Source: Orobanche coerulescens (Eukaryota > Streptophyta > Magnoliopsida > Lamiales > Orobanchaceae). Taken from it: a stretch of DNA of 64,000 nt. Each line of letters begins with the position of its first letter. Within the stretch, counting starts at the first letter, position 1. The DNA lies in NCBI GenBank assembly GCA_033398695.1, contig CM065810.1:139839215-139903214 (forward strand). Direction: 5' to 3'. A model generated the notes under the pieces. It worked only from the letters and a program-made list of their open reading frames with translations. It was not told where the DNA came from and did not search any database. The position numbers and the translations under genes were made by a program. This document shows, in pieces, positions 47,186-58,564 of the stretch.

Positions 47186-49180
47186 TGTAACACCCCAAAG
47201 TTATTCAGGGTATATTACAGCGCCGTGAGCCCCGCCATGGGACCCACAAGGCTAAACATACGCGGAAACTATAAACTTGACCGAGAAGGTCTACATACAA
47301 TGGAAAGAAAGACGATACAAATGGTATTCAAAACCATAACCAACGAAACCATATACATCACTGCACAAATCAATACCTCGGCAACACAGGCCGGAACATC
47401 AAGGAAACTGAAATACAATACTCGAGTATTTAAAAATCTATTCCAGTACAACAACACTGAATGGAGGAATCCGAGAAAATAACCGGAGACAAGACACAGT
47501 ATCACACTTGCCCATCATCTTCATGCCGACCCGATACCTGCCTGTCCGATCTCCTGGAACCTGAAATACATAAAAAGTATTTCCCCCATAAAGGGGTTAT
47601 CCGTCGAATAGCTAGTGCAAGTATAACAGTATGAAACACAATACTCCTCGACAATAAAGTAAATGTATCCGTCAATTCATCAATTCAAGACTAGTATTCC
47701 GGAATAACTAAAATCTCATAAGACGTATGTGAATGCCATAGAAACGGTTCGTTCACCTCATACGCCGCTACGTATGTGAATGCCGTAGAAACGGTTCGTT
47801 CACCTCATACGCCGATACATGTAGGAATGCCATCAAAACGGTTCATTCATTACATGCCAACAATATATCTATGAATGCCGTAAAAACGGTTCGTTCATGA
47901 TATGCCATCAATATTTCTTACTTTCAAAGTCGAGAACGTACAATCATAAATGTATACTTGCCTTAATAAACGTTACCAAAAATCCCGAAGAACACGGTTC
48001 GACCGGGAAGCTTGAACCACGAAGAAGACAATGAACGGAAGGGTTCCGAATTGAGTTCTTCACAAGGATTTCGTCCCTAAGTCATATCAATGATAAATCA
48101 ACAATCGTACGATGAATAAAAATCGTACAACGCACAAACCCCCCTCTCTTAGACCTTTTGTCGGACACTTTCAAGGCGTCGACTAATAACTCAACCAAAA
48201 CGTCGAATCAATACAATCCAACCGTGGAATAACGATGTAAATGATAGAATACACCTAAATAATCATCAATCCATCACTAATCTAAATTACTACGGATTAA
48301 AAGGATGAAGTCAAACAAAATCCCCAATTTCCAACACCAAAATCAAAGTGTTCTTGAATAATCTTTCAATAATCCGATGAATACTCAAACATGTCCATAA
48401 TCATGCGTATATCACTTCATACCCCGTGATTTTAACATCCAAAACATCATTACCCAATACAAAATCGAAATCCAAGATGTTGAAGAAATTACCTCTTGAA
48501 GATCCAAGCACTATGATTCGAAGAGTACGCGATAGATCGATGATCCGAGCTTCACAATCGAAAATAGATGAAGAGAACTCACACACTCAAGTGATAGGTG
48601 AAGAAACTTCTTCCTCTCAAGCCTCCTCTCTCGTGCCCAAGTGAAGAAATGGGGAAAAAATGAGGTGATCCGCTCAAGAAAACGCAGATATAGGGTTAAC
48701 TGTCATGTGTGCCGCGGCTCAGTAGAAGTGTGCCACGGCACAGGCCCAAAATTGCTCCCAGGGCTCGCCAGTGTGCCGCGGCTCAGCCGAAGTGTGCCGC
48801 GGCACAGGGTACAGACGGTTTTGGCCGAATCTGGAAAATGAGAGTGACTTAGCTATTTCGACCATAACTCCCTCGGCTGGACTCCGATTGACTCACCGTT
48901 TGAACCATTGGAAAGCTAACTCGTTGCCTTATAATATTGCAAAGATTCAGAATTTTTGGAGTTTTCAAAAATTAATGGTGATTTAACAAAGTCGAACTCG
49001 TGCGTGGAAAAGTCGCTAAAGAACACGGAATTCAACAGAACGACACCGAAACGAACTCGGATGACAAAAAATGCAGAATTAATCATTCTCGAAATGACGA
49101 AACGGTCATGGGAGAGTCATCAAAACGGACTTCCGCCGAAAAAAAAGAAATTACCGGAAATCGAAATTACGGGTATTACA
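47186..49180 (-). repeat. 5' LTR of C
   Basis: 1995 bp, near-identical to 40737-42730. One of its palindromes is decayed (TGTGCCACGGCACA at 48729-48742). Its tandem units are at 47722-47912. Confidence 0.87.
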
Positions 49181-52100
49181 ACATACGTAATGGTCCGGCA
49201 GGTTCCGCCTATTTAAGGCCTGGACCGGGTCACTTCGGCATTTTTCATTTTTTCTTTGTTTTTTCGCGATTCCTTTAGCAAAAGTGGATGGATTTGAGTA
49301 AGAGCAACATATAACAACATGTTTTGGAAGTTGGAATCATGGATTAACATCATCTTCCACCCGGATCGAAGGTAAGAACACCTAAACATTTGATTTTTGG
49401 ATGTTCTTGAGGTTTCTTGGTGTTTTGGCCGATTTGATTCGTTTTGATTCAGATTATTGATAGAACTTGATTGTATACTCGTAATCATTCAATACTCTTG
49501 AAGTTTTGTGGATCGAATTCGAGTATTTCTTCGAATAAACGATTAAATTGGACTATGCCTTCAAAGTGTTCGATGAAATGTCTCAATGAGTAGAACTTGG
49601 AAAATTCTACACGTTTTCGTATGAATGATGGTTGAAATGATATTGTTGTGATGATTCTTGGTAATTATGGGAATTTTGTTAAGGGAAGGTAATGAATTGG
49701 TGATCAAATGATTCGATTATGTTGTTATGATTATAGAATCGTGGTATTCTCGATGTTCTTGGTGGTTTGTTGCGATTCATGATGTTATGAGAAGTATATA
49801 TGTTGAAGAACATGATTATATACACCTTGAATTATGATTAAGGGTTGTTTAGATGTTAGAAAACATCGGGTCATGTTGTTTTATGGATTATGAACGTGAA
49901 TTTGGATAATTCGTGTTCTTGAAGAACTCTTGAGTTACATGTTATGATTTTGGAAGGATTTCGGATAATTTTGGAATGTTATTATTCACGATAATAAACG
50001 GTAAATTGTTTTCTACGAATTTACAAGTATGAACAAGAAGAAGTTTTGTCTTCGTATTTGGAGTTGAAGTTGGAATCAAATATGTTATAAAATCCTTAAT
50101 GTCGAGATGAATTGATCATTGATTTGATGAATACGTTTTAAAGTGTTGGTGTTTTGGATATGAATATGGAATATTCATATTTATAACTAAGTTATGTATC
50201 TTGGTATAATATTCGTATAGGAATACGAATATGATTTCGAGTTTGATGAGAATTATTATTCATGTATGAATTTGGAAATTCATACTTATTGAATAAGTGT
50301 TCAATTCGGATAATGGAATTATTTGAAACTCTTGAATATGGTATCTATAATGTTGAATTAATCGGATCGTCCGGATTGATGATGATAATCGGTAATTGGT
50401 TTATATTATGAATTTACAAGGAGGAAACTTGTATCTGTATTTAAGGTTGAATTTGGAATCGGTAATGTTAGACGCTTATTGGTTTAAATTGATTATTGAT
50501 ATGATCTTCAGATTGTGGAATCGTATTGTGGGTTTGAATTCGTGATCGATTGATTTGGTTGTTCGGATTTGTGTTTAATCGGGATATTGTAGAACCGTTG
50601 TGTTTGTTGATCGGTTATTGATTGTTATTTGTGATCATCGAGTTACGGATTGTATTGTGGATATGAGTTCGTATTTGTTGAATTGGATTATTTGGTTTTA
50701 TGTATATGATCGAGGTTTCGTTGAACCGTTGAGTTTGTTGGTTGGGTTTTTCGGTTATTGATTTTTATCGAATGTGTGTTAATCGGTTATTCAATAGGTT
50801 GATATTTTTTATCATGGATTATGACCGTTGTGTTGCAGTCGAAGAGTTCGTAGATTGCTTTTGGTCGGGGCTGAGGAGCTCGTAGACTAAGGCAATAGAT
50901 TTTGGGTAACGACTTCGTGGTATCGGTATCGAGGCAAGTTTATACTTGTTCAGTTTATAATATTTGATGAATGGTTTCGTTTTCATTTCATTTATAATTC
51001 GTATAGCAGTGTTGTTAGAAATGTAAGTTGTCGGGATAATGGTTAGTACATCGTGCTCTGGTTTGTATTAAATCATAAGGTATATGATTTAATTGTGTTC
51101 AAGGAAGACGTGAGTTATCTTTCGTTAAGAATATAGAATATCGGATATCGAGGATAGTTATCGTGTCGATATTGATGTCGGGATGGTGGTTTGTTGGTAT
51201 AAATGGACTATACCTATTTCAGGATTATTCGTATAACTGTGTGTTCGTTCAGGGATGTTGGTTAGTGGAAAGGACGTTGTCTCCGGCTTTGAGGTAATTT
51301 ATGTATTGTTCAGTTATGAGATAATTATTATGTTGAGTTGTTGTATATGTTGTACGTTGAGGCTTCGTGTATTGAGATTCATATTGGTTGTTCGTTGATG
51401 GATGTCGATCCCAGAACTGTTGTCTGAGATTGTTGATGGTATGGATTATCCTTTGGGGTTTGTGATCCCAGGGTTGTTGTTTTGAATATTGATAGGTCGT
51501 GTCGACTTTTCATTGTCAGACTATTGTTGTTCACTTCGGTGAGTCTTTTGATCCTTATTGGATATGTGTTTCTTTGAGTTTCGTTTTCATGTTGTATCGT
51601 GACATATCTGGAGTCATATCTGCGTTTCGATTGGATATTGTGTAGGATTTTTAGCCGGGCACATGTATAGTCATGCGTGAATATTTTCCGTGAAAGGCTG
51701 TGCACACGAGACGTAGTTCGTTGAGGCTAATTAGGTACATTGTCCCACGTATATCCTGGATTCCGTATACGGGGTGGACATGTGCACTGACACATATTCG
51801 GATCGGGCGTACTATGATTTCCATCTTTGAGCCATATTGTTTGGTCGTTCATCCTCCATTCATGGTTGGGTATGTTCGACGGTTTGTGACTGGTTGTTCA
51901 TACGCCCGAGGGGTATGTTCGACAGTCAGAGTTATTTCTTTGAGATCCATTATTGTTGATCATTTGGAGTTTACCTTGTTGATGGTATTCTCGGTTATTA
52001 TTGGTCTTTTGTTGATCATTTGGAGTTTACCTTGTTGATGGTATTCTCGATTATTGTTGATCCCTTATTGATCGTGTCGGAGTTATCATGTTGATGGTAT

Positions 52101-53242
52101 TCTCAGTTATCGTGATCCTTTATTGGTCGTATTGGAGTTATCATGTCGATGATATTCTCAGTTGATTTATCGATTGATCTGGTTATTGATCATATAAGCA
52201 TTCGGACTGTACGTCGATGTTCGGGATTTGTTATCATTATCATGTGATAGTTGATCTACAGTATGTTGTGTATTATTGGTCTATCCAGGTTGAGATTTGA
52301 TTGCGTAATCCGACGGACAGGATTTGGCACATATTGGATTATTTCCACACTTATGAGCTATGATGATGTTTTGAGGATTGTTGGTATTTTTGGAATACAG
52401 TACAAATAATAGTTGTTGAGTTCATTTCGTCATTTGAGAATGCGAGATATGGATTATGGTAAGGATTGATTTGTTATGAATTGCCATGGATTGGTAAGGT
52501 TATGACGGTAAGATTACGTTGGTAGTATTCTTACAGTATTACTACATTGGTATGTAATTATTTATGATGATGTGATCGATATCATTGTTGAGTATTGTGG
52601 CTGACCCCGTCGTGGGCTTTATTTTTAGGTACTCGGACATCGAGCTAGTAGAGGTCGTGAAGGGATGATCTTCCCGATGTGATACTGGCGGTGGCATGTT
52701 TTGGAGTATCGAGTATTTTTTTCCGGTTATTTCATTCCCGCTGCAAATGTGTATTTTGAACTGTGTTTTTATCCGTTGCGTGTGTATATTTCAAAATGGC
52801 TTTTCGGTATCTCTATCTGCTGCGTGTGTATATTTCAAAATGGCTTTTCGGTATCTTTATCCGCTGCGTGTGTATATTTCAAAATGGCTTTTCTGTATCT
52901 TTATCTGCTGCGTGTGTGTATTTTAAATGGCCTTTTGAAATTTTACGAACTTGGGTTATTTCGTTAAACCTTTTTCTAAACTATTTTATCGGTACGTTTA
53001 AGCGGCGTCTTAACGTACATTTTGAACTATTGAGATTTGGCACTTCGCCTTGTATTTTCAAATGGTACTTTATGACGGTATTTCAAAATTATGTTTTTGA
53101 AAATATTTGAGTATTTGCAAAATATTACCGTCATCAGCCTTTTGGCGTTTTTAAATTGGTTTGTAAACGGTTTTTAGCCTAGTGGGTTCCGGCGCGGGAC
53201 CCACGGCGCTGTAATATCCCGGATGGTTTTGGGGGTGTTACA

Positions 53243-53629
53243 GAAGATGGTATCGGAGCTTGGGTTTTGTGAAACCCGGGCGTGTGTGTTATGTGGCTCT
53301 ACCAGTACGGTAGTAGCGTGACTTTTGAAAATGATTTTTCTGACTTTTGAGTCAAATCTATTTTTGAAGTTTCCAAAATTTTTGAGATCTTTTCAAATTG
53401 CTACTTGTGATATTGGTGTATGTTGGTTGTGTTGAGACTTCCTGTGGGAGTCGTGTGCTAGTATCACGGGAGATCATCGGCTTCACGCACCTGTAAGTAT
53501 ATTGGTTTGGTTATTTCGCTTGTGACGACGCTTGATTGTTTTCATGATGAGTTGGAAGTTTTGGATTTATCTGTTGTTGGTGACATGTCGCAAGTTTCGA
53601 GGACGAAACTTATTTTAAGGGGGGTAGTA
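53243..53629 (+). other. A internal region 2 (387 bp, non-coding)
   Basis: Near-identical to internal region 1: primer-binding site at 53248-53260, hairpin at 53592-53611, polypurine tract at 53617-53627. Confidence 0.85.
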
Positions 53630-56600
53630 TGTAATACCCGAATTTTCAGTACAAATTTTTTGTGTTATTTTATCTGAGATATACTGTATAGTTTGGTATC
53701 TATATAGTATGGATAAAATAAATTGAGAACCGAGACAGCTATACTGGTGTGATTGTGGTTTTTGATTGACAGATATATTCAGGATATGTTGTATCAGGTT
53801 GAACTGATTTGGATATCAGGTATACCGTATGAGAATATTTTTGGATTCAGTATGTGTATTCAGTATGCCGTATGTTTGTATTTTGTACGCCGAGACGTCG
53901 GACAGGAACAGTTGGATTTTTGGCTAAGTATAAAAGTCATTACGTACGTTAAGCCTTGGAGCTTACGTACGTAAAATGTGTTAGCTTACGTACGTTATAT
54001 AGTGTAAATAACGTACGTAACAAGAGGAATCGGACAGTGGGGCCCGTGGTCGGCAGCTTTCGGCGCAGATGTGGACAGGTGAGTCAACGGATGGAGTTAC
54101 GTACGTTATACAGGGTGTGTTACGTACGTAATACGAGTATAATACTGTAGCAAGTCAACGTACATATTACGTACGTAACGGAATTAGTGTTACGTACGTT
54201 ACGGGGCGGCTGGCCGAGTCGTGGCCGAGATGACCTGGATGGCCGAGCATGGCCGGTCGTGACTCGTTGGAATGGCCGAGCATGGTCGGCAGTGACTCGT
54301 GCGGGGTGGCCGATCACGGTCGGCAGTGACTCGTAGGGATGGCTAGGACTGGCCGATTACGTACGTAAGGCAGTGGCCGGTTACGGCCGTAAGGGCCAGT
54401 TACGTACGTAAGCCAGCTGCCGGTTATGTACGCAAGGATACCGAATGAACTAGGCAGTAGGGTCGGCCGCGGCCAACTACGTACGTAAGGACCCGCCGGT
54501 TACGTACGTAATGGTCCGGCAGGTTCCGCCTATTTAAGGCCTGGACCGGGTCACTTCGGCATTTTTCATTTTTTCTTCGTTTTTTCGCGATTCCTTCAGC
54601 AAAAGTGGATGGATTTGATTAAGAGCAACATATAACAACATGTTTTAGAAGTTGGAATCGTGGATTAACATCATCTTCCACCCGGATCGAAGGTAAGAAC
54701 ACCTAAACATTTGGTTTTTGGATGTTCTTGAGGTTTCTTGGTGTTTTGGCCGATTTGCTTCGTTTTGATTCAGGTTATTGATACAACTTGATTGTATACT
54801 CGTAATCATTCAATACTCTTGAAGTTTTGTGGATCGAATTCGAGTATTTCTTCGAATAAACGATTAAATTGGACTATGCCTTCAAAGTGTTCGATGAAAT
54901 GTCTCAATGAGTAGAACTTGGAAAATTCTACACGTTTTCGTATGAATGATGGTTGAAATGATATTGTTGTGATGATTCTTGGTAATTATGGGAATTTTGT
55001 TAAGGGAAGGTAATGAATTGGTGATCAAATGATTCGATTATGTTGTTATGATTATGGAATCATGGTATTCTCGATGTTCTTGGTGGTTTGTTGCGATTCA
55101 TGATGTTATGAGAAGTATATATGTTGAAGAACATGATTATATACACCTTGAATTATGATTAAGGGTTGTTTAGATGTTAGAAAACATCGGGTTATGTTGT
55201 TTTATGGATTATGAACGTGAATTTGGATAATTCGTGTTCTTGAAGAACTCTTGAGTTACATGTTATGATTTTGGAAGGATTTCGGATAATTTTGGAATGT
55301 GATTATTCATGATAATAATCGGTAAATTGTTTTCTACGAATTTACAAGTAGGAACAAGAAGGAGTTTTGTCTTCGTATTTGGAGTTGAAGTTGGAATCGA
55401 ATATGTTATAAAATCCTTAATGTCGAGATGAATTGATCATTGATTTGATGAATACGTTTTAAAGTGTTGGTGTTTTGGATATGAATATGGAATATTCACA
55501 TTTAGAACTAAGTTATGTATCTTGGTATAATATTCGTATAGGAATACGAATATGATTTCGAGTTTGATGAGAATTATTATTCATGTTTGAATTTGGAAAT
55601 TCATACTTATTGAATAAGTGTTCAATTCGGTTAATGGAATTATTTGAAACTCTTGGAATATGGTATCTATAATGTTGAATTAATCGGATCGTCCGGATTG
55701 ATGATGATAATCGGTAATTGGTTTATATTATGAATTTACAAGGAGGAAACTTGTATCCGTATTTAAGGTTGAATATGGAATCGGTAATGTTAGACCCTTA
55801 TTGGTTTAAATTGATTATTGATATGATCTTCGGATTGTGGAATCGTATTGTGGTTTTGAATTCGTGATCGATTGATTTGGTTGTTCGGATTTGTGTTTAA
55901 TCGGGATATTGTAGAACCGTTGTGTTTGTTGATCGGTTATTGATTGTTATTTGTGATCATCGAGTTACGGATTGTATTGTGGATATGAGTTCGTATTTGT
56001 TGAGTTAGATTATTTGGTTTTATGTATATGATCGAGGTTTCGTTGAACCGTTGAGTTTGTTGGTTGGTGTATGTCGGATATTGATTTTTATCGAATGTGT
56101 GTTAATCGGTTATTCAATAGGTTGATATGTTTTGATCGTGGATTATGACCGTTGTGTTGCGGTCGAAGAGTTCGTAGATTGCTTTTGGTCGGGGCTGAGG
56201 AGCTCGTAGACTAAGGCAATGGATTTTGGGTACGACTTCATGGTATCGGTATCGAGGCAAGTTTATACTTGTTCAATTTATAATATTTGATGAATGGTTT
56301 CGTTTTCATTTCATTTATAATTCGTATAGCAATGTTGTTAGAAATGTAAGTTGTCGGGATAATGGTTAGTACATCGTGCTCTGGTTTGTATTAAATCATA
56401 AGGTATATGATTTAATTGTGTTCAAGGAAGACGTGAGTTATCTTTCGTTAAGGATATAGAATATCGGATATCGAGGATAGTTATCGTGTCGATATTGATG
56501 TCGGGATGGTGGTTTGTTGGTATAAATGGACTATACCTATTTCGGGTTTATTCGTATAACTGTGTGTTCGTTCAGGGATGTTGGTTCGTGGAAAGGATGT

Positions 56601-58564
56601 TGTCTCCGGCTTTGAGGTAATTTATGTATTGTTCAGTTATGAGATAATTATTATGTTGAGTTGTTGTATATGTTGTACGTTGAGGCTTCGTGTATTGAGA
56701 TTCATATTGGTTGTTCGTTGATGGATGTCGATCCCAGAACTATTGTCTAAGATTGTTGATGGTATGGATTATCCTTTAGGGTTTGTGATCCCAGGGTTGT
56801 TGTTTTGAATATTGATTGGTCGTGTCGACTTTTCATTGTCAGACTATTGTTGTTCACTTCGGTGAGTCTTTTGATCCTTATTGGATATGTGTTTCTTTGA
56901 GTTTCGTTGTCATGTTGCATCGTGGCATATCTGGAGTCATATCTGCGTTCCGATTGGATATTGTGTATGATTTTTAGCCGGGCACATATATAGTCATACA
57001 TGAATATTTTTCGTGAAAGGTTGTGCACACGAGACGTAGTTCGTTGAGGCTAATTAGGTACATTGTCCCACGTATATCCTGGATTCCGTATACGGGGTGG
57101 ACATGTGCACTGACACATATTCGGATCGGGCGTACTATGATTTCCATCTTTGAGCCATATTGTTTGGTCGTTCATCCTCCATTCATGGTTGGGTATGTTC
57201 GACGGTTTGTGACTGGTTGTTCATACGCCCGAGGGGTATGTTCGACAGTCAGAGTTATTTCTTTGAGATCCATTATTGTTGATCATTTGGAGTTTACCTT
57301 GTTGGTGGTATTCTCAGTTATTATTGGTCTTTTGTTGATCATTTAGAGTTTACCTTGTTGATGGTATTCTCGATTATTGTTGATCCCTTGTTGATCGTGT
57401 CGGAGTTATCATGTTGATGGTATTCTCAGTTATCGTGATCCTTTATTGGTCGTATTGGAGTTATCATGTCGATGATATTCTCAGTTGATTTATCGGTTGA
57501 TCTGGTTATTGATCGTATAAGCATTCGGACTGTAAGTCGATGTTCGGGATTTGTTATCATTATAATGTGATAGTTGGTCTACAGTATGTTGTGTATTATT
57601 GGTTTATCCAGGTTGAGATTTGATTGTGTAATCCGACGGACAGGATTTGGCACATATTGGATTATTTCCACACTTATGAGCTATGATGATGTTTTGAGGA
57701 TTGTTGGTATTTTTGGAATACAGTACAGATAATAGTTGTTGAGTTCATTTCGTCATTTGAGAATGCGAAATATGGATTATGGTAAGGATTTATTTGTTAT
57801 GAATTGTCATGGATTGGTAAGGTTATGACGGTAAGATTACGTTGGTAGTATTCTTACAGTATTACTACATTGGTATGTAATTATTTATGATGATGTGATC
57901 GATATCATTGTTGAGTATTGTGGCTGACCCCGTCGTGGGCTTTATTTTTACGTACTCGGAGATCGAGCTAGTAGCGGTCGTGAAGGGATGAGCTCCCCGA
58001 TGTGATACTCGCGGTGGCATGTTTTGGAGTATCGAGTATTTCTTTTCCAGTTATTTCATTCCCGCTGCAAATGTGTATTTTGAACTGTGTTTTTATCCGC
58101 TACGTGTGTATATTTCAAAATGGGTTTTCGGTATCTTTATCTGCTGCGTGTGTATATTTCAAAATGGCTTTTCGGTATCTTTATCCACTGCGTGTGTATA
58201 TTTCAAAATGGCTTTTCGGTATCTTTATCCGCTGCGTGTGTATTTTAAATGGCCTTTTGACATTTTGCGAACTTGGGTTATTTCGTTAAACCTTTTTCTA
58301 AACTATTTTATCGATACATTTAAGCGGCGTCTTAACGTACATTTTGAACTATCGAGATTTGGCACTTCGCCTTGTATTTTCAAATGGTACTTTATGACGG
58401 TATTTCAAAATTATGTTTTTGAAAATATTTGAGTATTTGCAAAATATTACCGTCATCAGCCTTTTGGCATTTTTAAATTGGTTTGTAAACGGTTTTTAGC
58501 CTGGTGGGTTCCGGCGCGGGATCCACGCCGCTGTAATATCCCAGATGGTTTTGGGGGTGTTACA
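53630..58564 (+). repeat. A LTR copy 3 (uninterrupted reference copy)
   Basis: 4935 bp with no nested insertion, so it defines the family. Dyad array 53940-54515, TATA-like TATTTAAGG 54531-54539, non-coding middle 54900-58000, 44-bp repeats at 58097, 58141, 58185 and 58229, end GGGGGTGTTACA. Confidence 0.88.

Larger units (their letters stand above)
40737..49180 (-). mobile_element. Element C: non-coding gypsy-type retrotransposon with an internal foreign LTR
   Basis: C is flanked by acata (40732-40736 and 49181-49185). In its own minus orientation the 5' LTR is 49180-47186, the primer-binding site TGGTATCGGAGCTTA lies at 47180-47166, a 530-bp stretch runs to 46655, a D-type LTR spans 46654-45145, a non-coding module 45144-42731, and the 3' LTR 42730-40737. 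The two C LTRs are very similar, with scattered single differences. No gag-pol frame is present, so it is non-autonomous. The internal D LTR means the transposed copy was already a chimera. Confidence 0.85.
39860..53242 (+). repeat. A LTR copy 2 (interrupted by C at 40737-49180)
   Basis: Own sequence 39860-40736 plus 49186-53242, 4934 bp. The insertion of C split the dyad array one motif before the TATA-like box. The sequence downstream (49186 on) continues the LTR exactly. Tandem 44-bp units are at 52773, 52817, 52861 and 52905. Confidence 0.87.
24854..58564 (+). mobile_element. Element A: non-coding giant-LTR retrotransposon, LTR-int-LTR-int-LTR
   Basis: A is flanked by cgaag (24849-24853 and 58565-58569). 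After removal of nested B and C, three nearly identical LTRs of about 4.9 kb remain (A1 24854-39471, A2 39860-53242, A3 53630-58564), separated by two internal regions of 387-388 bp. Each internal region has a primer-binding site TGGTATCGGAGCT and a polypurine tract AAGGGGGGTAG. No gag, protease, RT or integrase exists in any part, so it must rely on proteins from another element. LTR ends and priming signals match the gypsy chromovirus B. Confidence 0.85.
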
